Shown: positions 16,796 through 23,859, counted from the first letter of the stretch. The stretch: 64,000 nt of DNA from an uncultured Eubacterium sp. (GCA_934512155.1 CAKSWS010000001.1:21944-85943), one strand, 5' to 3'. Translations and numbers: made by a program. The notes: generated by a model not told the origin, from the letters alone.

Positions 16796-16921
16796 GGATA
16801 GTGTGAAAAATCACACTATCCAGATTGTATTGCCCTCAAAATTTGCCGATGGCATAATTTTGAGATGGCTGAAATCACCATTTACGCCTGTTTAGGCAAC
16901 GCAGGTAATCAGGTGATTTTT
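16796..16921 (+). promoter_or_regulatory. Three-hairpin structured leader of the ATC-hydrolase-family gene
   Basis: Hairpin I is GGATAGTGTGA/TCACACTATCC (16796-16821). Hairpin II is CTCAAAATT.TGCC/GGCA.AATTTTGAG (16835-16864). Hairpin III is AAATCACC...GGTGATTTTT (16872-16921) and resembles an intrinsic terminator. AAGGAGG at 16790-16796 and a GTG at 16803 open a possible 30-codon upstream ORF ending at 16895, but hairpin I buries that start. This could be an attenuator, a riboswitch or a decayed element. Confidence 0.45.
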
Positions 16922-16930
16922 AATAAACTA

Positions 16931-16960
16931 TTTGTTGCCTGAAAGGCTATGGTGATTAAA
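16931..16960 (+). repeat. Shared start-region module, copy 1
   Basis: TTTGTTGCCTGAAAGGCTAT followed by GGTGATTAAA ends exactly at the ATG at 16961. The mini-hairpin GCCT-GAA-AGGC contains the ribosome site. It matches 20278-20307 and, less closely, 44412-44441. Confidence 0.6.
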
Positions 16961-17629
16961 ATGAAATATTACGGAATGCCGTGGGCAATGTGGCTGTTGT
17001 TTTCTTCATCTTTTGAAAAACAGTTAAAAGTTGTATTTGACTACAGCGACTCTGTTGCAAAAACGGTTATGAAAAAAGCCAAGCCAAAGTATAAGCAAAT
17101 AATAAGTGAAATTCCCGAATTTGAAAAGGAAGACCGTTTTAAAATGAATATAGTAAACGCCGCAATGCTTGGTGCAATAATACTTAGTATGCCAAGCCGC
17201 CCCGGTGTGGAAAAGCTTACGGTTTATTATGCCGATTCAATGATGACGGCACCTATGAAAATGTTTTGCAGAAAAAGCGGTAAAAATAAATTTACCGAAA
17301 AAGATATTGAAAGTATGAAAAAAGCAGAAAAGTTAAAAGCCGCAGAGCGAAATCCTTATTCTTGGAATATGGAATTTAACCCTTATTCCGACGGAAGCGG
17401 TTATGAAGCCCGTTTTACAAAGTGCGGCATTTGTGTGCTTATGAAAAAGCTGGGGCTTTACGATTTAACTCCTGCTCTTTGCAGATTGGATTATACTATG
17501 AACGATGCCGGCGGCACTTCAAGCTTTGTGCGTAAATATACGCTGGCAAGCGGCGGCCCATATTGTGATTGCGGCTATAAGAAAAACCGGCATAATAAAA
17601 CAACCTCAAGTTTTAAATCTTATTTGTAA
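16961..17629 (+). CDS. L-2-amino-thiazoline-4-carboxylate hydrolase family protein
   Basis: A 222-residue protein matching the ATC hydrolase family, named after an enzyme opening the thiazoline ring on the way to L-cysteine; most members are of unproven function. Family landmarks are the C-terminal CRLDYTMNDAGG and the cysteine-rich GGPYCDCGYKK, plus FTKCGICVLMKKLG near residue 150. Start is set at 16961, not the in-frame ATG at 16949, because three genes sharing this leader all start 20 nt after the conserved GAAAGGCTA. It is monocistronic behind a structured leader. Activity on ATC is not established by sequence alone. Confidence 0.8.
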   Translation: MKYYGMPWAMWLLFSSSFEKQLKVVFDYSDSVAKTVMKKAKPKYKQIISEIPEFEKEDRFKMNIVNAAMLGAIILSMPSRPGVEKLTVYYADSMMTAPMKMFCRKSGKNKFTEKDIESMKKAEKLKAAERNPYSWNMEFNPYSDGSGYEARFTKCGICVLMKKLGLYDLTPALCRLDYTMNDAGGTSSFVRKYTLASGGPYCDCGYKKNRHNKTTSSFKSYL

Positions 17630-17647
17630 GTGTGTTTAAAATCGGTA

Positions 17648-18256
17648 TTAAATTAATTTAAAAAGTTTTGTTTTTTTGGTTGTGTTTACGGTTGCCTGAA
17701 TAATCGGCCCTGAAATTAAAACTGTTATTACTGTGCAAATTCCGAACTTTCCCCCAAGCAAAACTCCGATAATAACCATCAAAACATCAAGCGTCATTCT
17801 TACTGTTTTGATTTTCCAATTATTTTTTTCTGCAAGTGAAAATGTAACCGCTTCGTATGAGCCTCTGCCAAAATCAGCGGAAGAATAAAGCCCTGTTCCA
17901 AATGAAAATATTGCAATGCCAACCAGCATTAAAATAAAATTAACGGCTTTAATATCTGTATAATGCTGAATTTTCGTAAATACATCCACAAAAAAACTGT
18001 AAATTATTTGGTAAAGTACGGTGCCGATATTAATTTGTTTTCGGTCATAGAAAAAGGCAAAAATTATCATTACGGCAGCAACCGCAAGGGAAGATGTGCC
18101 TATTGTCATACCTGTTACGTTAGTCAGCCCCTGCCAAAGAATTGCAAGGGTTGCACCGCCGAAACCTGCATTTATTGCAAGGGTAATTCCGTAGGCGGAT
18201 ATGATTGAACCCATAATAACGATAACAGTTTTGATTACATATTTTTTAAATTTCAT
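17648..18256 (-). CDS. YczE/YyaS/YitT family membrane protein
   Basis: A 202-residue integral membrane protein with about five hydrophobic helices, matching the YczE/YyaS/YitT family. The first segment SIISAYGITLAINAGFGG and the later GLYSSADFGRGSYEAVTFS show the internally repeated glycine/alanine-rich helices typical of the group. Function is unknown; a small-molecule carrier or efflux role is plausible. The ATG at 18256 is preceded by GGTGGTG. It is the only gene of its transcript, expressed from a consensus promoter through an attenuator-like leader, so it is probably ligand- or stress-controlled. It converges with the ATC-hydrolase-family gene. Confidence 0.8.
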   Translation of the reverse strand: MKFKKYVIKTVIVIMGSIISAYGITLAINAGFGGATLAILWQGLTNVTGMTIGTSSLAVAAVMIIFAFFYDRKQINIGTVLYQIIYSFFVDVFTKIQHYTDIKAVNFILMLVGIAIFSFGTGLYSSADFGRGSYEAVTFSLAEKNNWKIKTVRMTLDVLMVIIGVLLGGKFGICTVITVLISGPIIQATVNTTKKTKLFKLI

Positions 18257-18268
18257 TTTTTCACCACC

Positions 18269-18341
18269 AAAAAAAGACTATAAACTCAGCTGTTGTGTTC
18301 AGAAACAGCAAAATTTATAGTCTTCACCAGCCGAGACAGCC
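18269..18341 (-). promoter_or_regulatory. Riboswitch-like terminator/antiterminator leader of the YczE-family gene
   Basis: Minus-strand RNA. GACTATAAA (18314-18322) pairs with TTTATAGTC (18276-18284), enclosing GCTGTT...AACAGC, and is followed by T7 (18269-18275): a terminator just before the gene. The upstream CTCGGCTG (18328-18335) can instead pair over 8 bp with CAGCTGAG (18285-18292) inside the terminator loop. The two folds exclude each other. Ligand unknown; guanidine-IV (mepA) type is one class to test. Confidence 0.6.
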
Positions 18342-18355
18342 TTTGTTTTTTCTTG

Positions 18356-18384
18356 ATTATATATCCCGTTTTTTGTAAAGTCAA
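18356..18384 (-). promoter_or_regulatory. Sigma-A promoter of the YczE-family gene
   Basis: Minus strand TTGACT (18379-18384), 17-nt spacer, TATAAT (18356-18361). Transcription would start about 18349, giving a ~90-nt leader. Confidence 0.8.
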
Positions 18385-18500
18385 GAAATATAAGTTAAAA
18401 AACGGCTGGTTTGGCACAATGGTTTAATATTAAAAATTTGTAAGTAAATGTGCTGTATCAGTATGGGTGTTTGGTAAATTATTTTTGTTTACTTTTATGG

Positions 18501-18529
18501 TAGACAAATTAATTTTCGGGTGCTATAAT
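18501..18529 (+). promoter_or_regulatory. Sigma-A promoter of the mgtE leader
   Basis: TAGACA (18501-18506), 17-nt spacer, TATAAT (18524-18529). The start site near 18536 leaves a ~220-nt leader before mgtE. Confidence 0.75.
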
Positions 18530-18562
18530 CTTGTTTAATTTGAAAGCAAGGAGGCGAAATTT

Positions 18563-18646
18563 ATGGACAGTTGTGATAATCGAAGTATCTTTGGCGATGG
18601 GCAAGGGTTAACAAAAATTACAGGTGTCTGTATTTGTTCGCTATAA
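18563..18646 (+). CDS. Putative 27-residue mgtE leader peptide
   Basis: A short frame opens with ATG at 18563, 8 nt after a perfect AAGGAGG (18548-18554), the best ribosome site in the region. The peptide begins MDSCDNRSIF, then GDGQGLTKIT, and ends VCICSL with TAA at 18644-18646. Codons 3 to 13 overlap the 5' arm of a long hairpin whose 3' arm can alternatively build a terminator before mgtE. Acidic residues near the N-terminus recall the destabilising N-terminus of the E. coli MgtL leader, though the sequences are not related. Translation has not been shown; the strong ribosome site and fit to the RNA folds support it. Confidence 0.6.
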   Translation: MDSCDNRSIFGDGQGLTKITGVCICSL

Positions 18647-18727
18647 TATATATTTTCAGTCTTATCCATCGCAAAGAGTATCACAACTATTTGTTTAATT
18701 GTGTGTTTTTGCACGATGGATTTTTTT
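18570..18727 (+). promoter_or_regulatory. mgtE transcription attenuator (antiterminator/terminator pair)
   Basis: The central arm CCATCGCAAAGAG-TATCACAAC (18666-18687) has two partners. Upstream, GTTGTGATA (18570-18578) and TCTTTG.CGATGG (18589-18600) give about 20 bp. Downstream, GTGTG-TTTTTG-CGATGG (18701-18719) followed by T7 (18721-18727) gives an intrinsic terminator. The folds exclude each other, and the upstream partner lies in the leader-peptide frame. Confidence 0.65.
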
Positions 18728-18758
18728 ATGCCCATTTTCGGGAGAAACGGAGGCTGAA

Positions 18759-20153
18759 ATGGAAAACGAAGTATTAAAAATTCCTAAGATTGTTGAAGAA
18801 ATTGTGTCTGTTATCAGAAGTAATTCTGATAAAAAAGAACTTATTGAAAAACTTAATGACTATCACGCAAATGATATAGCCCAAAGTTTGGAATATTTAA
18901 CCTGTGCTGAGCGTTTATCTCTTTATGAAATTTTAGGCGATGAATGGGTTTCTGAAATTTTGGCTTATGTTGAAGAGCCAAAGCAGTATGTTGATGAGCT
19001 GGGTGTTGAAAAACTTGCCGACATTATTAACGAAATGGATTCAGACGATGCGGCGGATTTGCTTGAAAAAATTGACGACAGTGTTAAAGAAAAGCTTCGT
19101 CCTAATCTTGATGATGATGTTAAAGCGGATATTCAGCTTATTAATTCTTATGATGAAGATGAAATAGGCAGTTTAATTACCACAAATTATATTTGCATTT
19201 CAAAAACTCTTAACATTCGCAGTGCCATGCATGAACTTATTAAACAGGCAGGGGATAACGATAATATTTCAACCATTTATGTTACGGATGAAAACGGTAA
19301 ATTCAGCGGTGCTATAGATTTAAAGGATTTAATTATAGCCAGGCAAAATGATGAGCTTGATTCAATTATAATTTATTCGTATCCATATCTTTTGGCAAAC
19401 GAAAAAATTTCCGACAGTATTGAAAAAATTAAAGATTATGCCGAAGATTCACTTCCGGTATTAAATAATAACAATGAAATTATAGGCATTATTACAGCTC
19501 AAGATGTTGTTGAAGCGGTAGATGACGAAATGGGCGAGGATTATGCAAAACTTGCCGGCTTGACTGCCGAGGAGGATTTAAACGAAACTACAAAGGAAAG
19601 TATTAAAAAGCGTTTGCCGTGGCTTGTTATTTTGCTTGTTTTGGGCATGGTCGTTTCAAGCGTTGTAGGCGCTTTTGAAGGTGTTGTTGCCATTCTTCCC
19701 ATAGTTATTTGTTTTCAGTCTTTAATTCTTGACATGGCAGGTAATGTGGGTACGCAATCTCTTGCCGTTACAATTCGTGTGCTTATGGATGAAGAGCTTG
19801 GTGCAAAAGAAAAAATTAAACTGGTTCTTAAAGAAACAAAGGTGGGCTTTTCAAACGGTCTGCTTTTGGGTGCGATTGCCGTAGTTTTCCTTGGACTTTA
19901 TGTTTATTTGTTTAAGGGTTATGACGTTACTCACGCATTCTTAATTTCTTTTTGTGTCGGCGTTTCATTGTTGCTGGCAATGATTGTATCAAGTTTGGTG
20001 GGAACTCTTGTGCCTATGCTTTTTAAAAAAATTAAGGTTGACCCGGCTGTTGCTTCGGGCCCGCTTATTACAACGGTTAATGATTTGGTGGCAGTTGTTA
20101 TTTATTACGGGTTGGCGTGGGTACTTCTTATAAACATTGTCCACATAGCATAA
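18759..20153 (+). CDS. mgtE: Magnesium transporter MgtE
   Basis: A 464-residue MgtE magnesium channel. The order is the standard one. An acidic, helical N domain (about residues 1-130, ending in the EMDSDDAADLLEKI repeat) is followed by two CBS domains (about 135-260) that bind Mg2+ and gate the pore. A plug helix (EDLNETTKESIKKRLPWL) leads into five transmembrane helices, with LDMAGNVGTQSLAVTIR lining the pore. The ATG at 18759 follows GAGGCTGAA and GGAGAAACGGAGG; the longer frame from 18699 runs through the terminator and is rejected. The gene lies behind its own leader-peptide attenuator, and a terminator follows. Confidence 0.95.
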   Translation: MENEVLKIPKIVEEIVSVIRSNSDKKELIEKLNDYHANDIAQSLEYLTCAERLSLYEILGDEWVSEILAYVEEPKQYVDELGVEKLADIINEMDSDDAADLLEKIDDSVKEKLRPNLDDDVKADIQLINSYDEDEIGSLITTNYICISKTLNIRSAMHELIKQAGDNDNISTIYVTDENGKFSGAIDLKDLIIARQNDELDSIIIYSYPYLLANEKISDSIEKIKDYAEDSLPVLNNNNEIIGIITAQDVVEAVDDEMGEDYAKLAGLTAEEDLNETTKESIKKRLPWLVILLVLGMVVSSVVGAFEGVVAILPIVICFQSLILDMAGNVGTQSLAVTIRVLMDEELGAKEKIKLVLKETKVGFSNGLLLGAIAVVFLGLYVYLFKGYDVTHAFLISFCVGVSLLLAMIVSSLVGTLVPMLFKKIKVDPAVASGPLITTVNDLVAVVIYYGLAWVLLINIVHIA

Positions 20154-20226
20154 TTTAATAGGTTAACAGTTAAAAACTCATGGATTTTTGAACAAGTCCG
20201 TAAAAACGGGTAATTGAAAAAAGGCA

Positions 20227-20270
20227 CACCTTATGGTAGAATTAGAGAAAACTACCATAGGGTGATTTTT
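20227..20270 (+). terminator. Terminator of mgtE
   Basis: CACCTTATGGTAG pairs with CTACCATAGGGTG (13 bp, one G-T) and is followed by ATTTTT. It also forms the upstream flank of the next gene's leader. Confidence 0.7.
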
Positions 20271-20277
20271 AAAACTG

Positions 20278-20307
20278 TTTGTTGCTTGAAAGGCTATGGT
20301 GATTAAA
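20278..20307 (+). repeat. Shared start-region module, copy 2
   Basis: TTTGTTGCTTGAAAGGCTAT then GGTGATTAAA, differing from copy 1 by a single C-to-T that keeps the mini-hairpin (G-U pair). The preceding GGTGATTTTTAA and AACTGTTT also match copy 1, so similarity extends over ~50 nt. Confidence 0.6.
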
Positions 20308-20949
20308 TTGATTAGCAAAATAATCGATGCGGTAATAATAATAGCAGCAATTTGGGCTTCTTTATTCATTGCCGGTAAGTTAAAAATTAAAAAGAACAAA
20401 GGCATATTATCATTTTTTATTTTTATATGTTTATTACTTTTTGCTTCAATAATCGAAATACCTGTAATAAATTGTTTTGCAAATTTTAAAACACCGGAAA
20501 GTGCATTTGCATTCTCTCATACCCAAGAAATTGCGGATGTTGTTGAAGGTGAAGAATCATGTATGGTTTTTTATAAGCAAGATAACAACAGTTACAGTCA
20601 AGAATATTTTTTAAAAACTAAAGACAGGTACAAAATAACAAGCAGCTTTTCAGCAAAAGAAATATATAATAATTGTTCAAAATATGGTGATTATTCTGTT
20701 TATAATGTAAAAGGAACAAATGATTACTATCTCATCGGCTTTTTAACGTTAACGGATGAAAATTCATTAACGGTTATAAACAGTAAAAATGAAGAAGTTA
20801 AAAGGATAATTGAAACTCCGGCGATAGCAGACAAATTTAAGGAAAAATATAACATTAATGACAAGTATGTATTTTTATATGACGTTATTGATGAGCCTTT
20901 GAATAACTATTATTTAATTATAAACGGTGAAAAAATTGTTTTCAGTTAA
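20308..20949 (+). CDS. Membrane protein of unknown function
   Basis: I do not recognise this 213-residue protein. Two hydrophobic helices (about residues 5-23 and 33-52, separated by a basic KLKIKKNKG loop) are followed by a ~155-residue soluble domain rich in N, Y, K and E that should lie outside the membrane. A TTG at 20308 is chosen over the ATG at 20296 because it sits at the same 20-nt distance from GAAAGGCTA as the starts of the ATC-hydrolase and tsaD genes. It follows the mgtE terminator and has no partner gene. Confidence 0.55.
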   Translation: MISKIIDAVIIIAAIWASLFIAGKLKIKKNKGILSFFIFICLLLFASIIEIPVINCFANFKTPESAFAFSHTQEIADVVEGEESCMVFYKQDNNSYSQEYFLKTKDRYKITSSFSAKEIYNNCSKYGDYSVYNVKGTNDYYLIGFLTLTDENSLTVINSKNEEVKRIIETPAIADKFKEKYNINDKYVFLYDVIDEPLNNYYLIINGEKIVFS

Positions 20950-21052
20950 ATTTAAAAGTTTTTTGATTTCCGCATGCTGCATACCGCATACTTTGTTTAC
21001 TTTTGATAAGATTAAAACTTGTAGTTCATTAAATACATATTGTTATTTTGTA

Positions 21053-21081
21053 TTGACACTAAATTATAACGGTATTATAAT
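21053..21081 (+). promoter_or_regulatory. Consensus sigma-A promoter of the LCM-family methyltransferase
   Basis: Perfect TTGACA (21053-21058) and TATAAT (21076-21081) with a 17-nt spacer. Confidence 0.88.
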
Positions 21082-21096
21082 AATTTAGGGTTAGTA

Positions 21097-21153
21097 ATGC
21101 CTAACCAAGCGGAACCGTTTGTACTTGAGGCGATAAAAAATGCCTTTTTTTAG
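21097..21153 (+). CDS. Possible 18-residue leader peptide before the LCM-family methyltransferase
   Basis: A frame of 18 codons (MPNQAEPFVL then EAIKNAFF, stop TAG 21151-21153) lies 10-15 nt after the likely transcript start. Its ribosome site is weak (AGGG 6 nt before ATG). A GGTTAG/CTAACC hairpin covers its start, and AGGC...GCCT with a T7 tract covers its end, resembling a weak attenuator. Translation is uncertain. Confidence 0.35.
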   Translation: MPNQAEPFVLEAIKNAFF

Positions 21154-21169
21154 AAAGTGAGGAATAAAT

Positions 21170-22009
21170 ATGAAATATAAAATAGAAAAAAACACAGTGC
21201 AGGAAACGCTGATTATTCCCCTTTATTCACGAAAATTGTGTTCTGAATTATATCCTAATATTTATTGCGATAAAACAGCGGTGGATTTAATCAATAAAAT
21301 TGATTACGATTTTTCACAGGCAGAGAAAAACTCACACAGCCTTATGCAGCGTTTTGGTGCTTTAGAGGTTGCAACAAGGCAAAGCGACCTTGCGTTTGAA
21401 GTGGGTGATTATTTAAAAAAACACCCTAATGCTGCGGTTGTTAATCTTGGTTGCGGACTTGACAGCACCGGCAGAAATTGTGATAACGGCAGCTGTAAAA
21501 TTTATAATTTGGATTTTCCCGATGTTATTAAAATGCGAAACGAATTGCTTTCTTCCGGGGAGCGTGAGAAAAATATAGCCTGTAATCTTAACGATACCCA
21601 ATGGTTTAATAAAATTGACGCATCAAAGGGCGCCGTGTTTTTTGCTTCGGGCGTGTTTTATTATTTTTTAAACGAAGAGGTTAAAGCTCTTGTAAAAAAT
21701 ATGGCAAAAGCTTTTCCAAACAGCGTGCTTGTTTTTGACGGAGCAAATCGAACAGCGGTAAAAATGATTGCAAAAACATGGCTTGAAACTGCAAAAATTA
21801 AGGATGTGGGCGCTTATTTTTCCGTTTCAAATGCAAAAGCAGAATTATCTCCTTGGGATGAAAATATTGAGGTATCAAGCCGTGGATATATGCTTGGCTA
21901 TCATGATTTAAAAGATGAGGCTGTTAACGGCTTTTTTCGTTTTCTTGCAAAGATTGGCGATAACGCACTAAAAATGCAAATTGTAAAAATATCGTTTAAA
22001 GGTAAATAA
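21170..22009 (+). CDS. Leucine carboxyl methyltransferase (PPM1/TcmP-like) family SAM methyltransferase
   Basis: A 279-residue SAM-dependent O-methyltransferase of the LCM family (PPM1, Omt, TcmP), which methylates carboxyl or hydroxyl groups of proteins or small molecules. The N-terminal cap holds YCDKTAVDLINKIDYDF. The SAM motif I is VVNLGCGLDSTG (about residues 90-101), followed by the acidic motif YNLDFPDV and the motif AVFFASGVFYYF. Length is normal. It is a single gene behind a perfect promoter and a short leader. Substrate is unknown; no polyketide genes are nearby. Confidence 0.82.
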   Translation: MKYKIEKNTVQETLIIPLYSRKLCSELYPNIYCDKTAVDLINKIDYDFSQAEKNSHSLMQRFGALEVATRQSDLAFEVGDYLKKHPNAAVVNLGCGLDSTGRNCDNGSCKIYNLDFPDVIKMRNELLSSGEREKNIACNLNDTQWFNKIDASKGAVFFASGVFYYFLNEEVKALVKNMAKAFPNSVLVFDGANRTAVKMIAKTWLETAKIKDVGAYFSVSNAKAELSPWDENIEVSSRGYMLGYHDLKDEAVNGFFRFLAKIGDNALKMQIVKISFKGK

Positions 22010-22167
22010 AATATTTGAAGTTGTAATGTATTTTGAAGGGGCAGATTTAATTTGTAATGTTTTTACTAACGTAATAAACGGAAAATATGAATTGAAAAAT
22101 TGACGGTGAAAGGCTTGTTGACATCTGCACAAAATTTACGGTTATTGAAAGAATATTTTAAGTTTAT

Positions 22168-22384
22168 TATTTTGTAAACTTTTACAAAATAATAAAAACA
22201 GCGAAGCAGATAAATCCGCTTTGCTTTTTTGGTACTCCGGAAGGTCCCGTCACTCAGTATCGAAAGGTCCACCGGACCTTTCTCCCAAATTTTTTCGCTT
22301 TGCTTAAAATTTGGACACTCGTGTTCGAGTCCCTACAACCCGAAATAATAAAAATAGCGAAGCAGATAAATATCTACTTCGCTA
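22168..22384. repeat. tRNA-flank duplication with terminator copies and tRNA remnants
   Basis: The 378-bp gap 22010-22387 holds no gene. A 12-bp perfect dyad ATTATTTTGTAA/TTACAAAATAAT lies at 22168-22195. A degenerate copy (22189-22245) of the functional tRNA 3' flank (22344-22400) shares AATAATAAAAA.AGCGAAGC then AGATAAAT and TTTTGGTAC. The palindrome AAAGGTCC-ACC-GGACCTTT lies at 22261-22280. A T-arm-like GTTCGAGTCC occurs at 22323-22332. The copy at 22355-22384 is the real tRNA terminator on the minus strand. Confidence 0.55.
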
Positions 22385-22387
22385 TTT

Positions 22388-22464
22388 TGGTACGCTGGAA
22401 GGGACTCGAACCCCCGACCTACTGGTTCGTAGCCAGTCACTCTATCCAGCTGAGCTACCAGCGC
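22388..22464 (-). tRNA. tRNA-Arg (anticodon ACG)
   Basis: A 77-nt minus-strand cloverleaf with encoded CCA. Acceptor GCGCTGG/CCAGCGT (first pair G-U), D arm GCTC-AGCTGGATA-GAGT, anticodon arm ACTGG-CTACGAA-CCAGT with anticodon ACG, and T arm GGGGG-TTCGAGT-CCCTT. It reads CGN arginine codons after A-to-I editing. A hairpin terminator with T tract follows on the minus strand (22355-22384). Confidence 0.96.
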
Positions 22465-22542
22465 ATACACATTAAACACATATTTAATGCTTGAATACTA
22501 TAACATATTAAATTTTAAAATGCAAGTGTTTTTTGCATAATC

Positions 22543-22974
22543 TTATTCTAATCCTAAATATTTTGCCAAAATATCTGCCATTTGGTGCACAAGTTCGGGG
22601 CAGGGGCGCTTTTTATAATACTCTTTTGTGCGTGCTTCGGGATTGGGCGAAATCTTGCTTTTTTCACTAAGACCAAGCAGTTCACGGCAGACTACAGAGC
22701 CGTTTTCCTTTTCAAATTCCTTTGCTACGTCTTGAACTTTTTTATACACGTTGCCCTTATCGCTTTCGCCGTAAAGGGCAGACAGCACGAAAGTTGCACC
22801 GGAAACCGTTCCGCACACCTCTCTCATTCTGCCAACGCCGCCGCCAAAGCCGATTGTAAGGCGTGCCACGTCTTTTTTATCCATATTTATTTCATTTGAA
22901 AACGCCATTGCAACTGCTTGCGAGCAATTATATCCGCTGCAAAAACAGCTTTCGGCAATTTCACCTTTTGTCAT
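22543..22974 (-). CDS. C_GCAxxG_C_C family putative redox protein
   Basis: A 143-residue protein of the C-GCAxxG-C-C family of cysteine-rich, probably redox-active or cofactor-binding proteins in anaerobes. The N-terminal CFCSGYNCSQAVAMAF supplies the C-x-x-C motif; GFGGGVGRMREVCGTVSGA carries the glycine-rich Cys segment. Further Cys lie in SVVCRELLG and RPCPELVHQ. Function is unproven. Its ATG overlaps the stop of the upstream zinc-ribbon gene by 4 nt (ATGA), so the two are translationally coupled. Confidence 0.87.
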   Translation of the reverse strand: MTKGEIAESCFCSGYNCSQAVAMAFSNEINMDKKDVARLTIGFGGGVGRMREVCGTVSGATFVLSALYGESDKGNVYKKVQDVAKEFEKENGSVVCRELLGLSEKSKISPNPEARTKEYYKKRPCPELVHQMADILAKYLGLE

Positions 22975-23645
22975 TGATTTTCAACTCCGGATGTTTTAAA
23001 TTTTGCTGTTAAATTCATATCGCTTTTAACTGTTACGGTGTATTTTGTGCCGGAAGCAACAAGTGTGCCGGCAGAATCATACCAGCCGTCAAATTCCGCA
23101 TCTGAATCGGCAACGGCAATTAATGTTGCTTTTTTGCCTGCTTGGTAGCTTCCGTCTCCGGAAACAGAGCCGTTTCCGTCTATATCAACATAAACGTGGT
23201 ATGTGGCAACCGTTGTTTGCGTTGTTGTTTCTTTTGTGGTTGCTTCGGTTGTAGTTTCTTTTGTGGTGCTTTCCGTTGTTGTTTCTCTTTTTGTTGTGGT
23301 TTTATCTTTTTTTGTAGTGCTTTCCGCAGTTGTGGAAACAGTGGTGCTTTCCGTTGTTGTTTCTTTTTCCTTTTTTGAGGTAACTGTTGCGGCAACAACG
23401 CCCACAACTATTGCCAGTGCAACTATAACGGCAACAACAGTGGCAATGATTTTTTTCTTTTTTTCATCTTCTTCACTGCTATCATTATTATAATTGTTAC
23501 CGTTGCCGTTAGGCGTGTTTGTATAATTTTCGGCGTTGGGTTGTGCCGGTGTTATTTCTTCGTCTTCATCATAAAGGGGAGAACCGCAGTTTTCACAAAT
23601 AAATCTGTCGTCATCATTTTCAAATCCGCAATTTTTACATCTCAT
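22971..23645 (-). CDS. Zinc-ribbon membrane protein with Thr-rich stalk and InlB-type repeat domain
   Basis: A 224-residue protein in four parts. Residues 1-25 are a zinc ribbon (CKNCGFEND, then CENCGSPLY). An Asn/Asp-rich linker leads to one transmembrane helix near residues 65-88 (KKIIATVVAVIVALAIVV). A ~65-residue stalk follows, made of T, E, S and K repeats (TTTESTT, ETTTEATT). The C-terminal ~65 residues (VYVDIDGNGSVSGDGSY, FDGWYDSAGTLV, LTAKF) match the divergent InlB B-repeat. The ribbon would face the cytoplasm and the repeat domain the outside. It is co-transcribed and coupled with the C_GCAxxG_C_C gene. Confidence 0.78.
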   Translation of the reverse strand: MRCKNCGFENDDDRFICENCGSPLYDEDEEITPAQPNAENYTNTPNGNGNNYNNDSSEEDEKKKKIIATVVAVIVALAIVVGVVAATVTSKKEKETTTESTTVSTTAESTTKKDKTTTKRETTTESTTKETTTEATTKETTTQTTVATYHVYVDIDGNGSVSGDGSYQAGKKATLIAVADSDAEFDGWYDSAGTLVASGTKYTVTVKSDMNLTAKFKTSGVENQ

Positions 23646-23859
23646 AGTAATTTCTCCTTTTTAAAATTGATTAATTATACCATATTAAGTGCCGATTTAC
23701 AATAAAAGAGACAGATTTAACAAAATTGTTAACATATTTTTAAATAATTTGGTTGTATTTTGATTTTTGGTATTGACTTTTTTGACGATTTATAATAAAT
23801 TTAAATAGTAGCGTTTTACATAAAGGCGTATTTAGAATTTGAAAGGGGTACACCTAACA

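Noticed and set aside
18541..18758. M-box magnesium riboswitch before mgtE
   Set aside because: I looked for the conserved M-box core and did not find it; only a short GGGTTAACA-like stretch is reminiscent. The alternative hairpin pair explains the leader better.
20233..20265. 10-codon upstream ORF (MVELEKTTIG) before the membrane protein
   Set aside because: It lies wholly inside the mgtE terminator stem, which explains the sequence without translation.
22300..22494. 64-codon plus-strand frame containing GLEPPTYWFVA
   Set aside because: It is the antisense translation of the tRNA-Arg gene, a well-known spurious annotation.
23203..23493. 96-codon plus-strand Val/Ser-rich frame
   Set aside because: It is the antisense of the Thr-rich repeat stalk of the zinc-ribbon protein.
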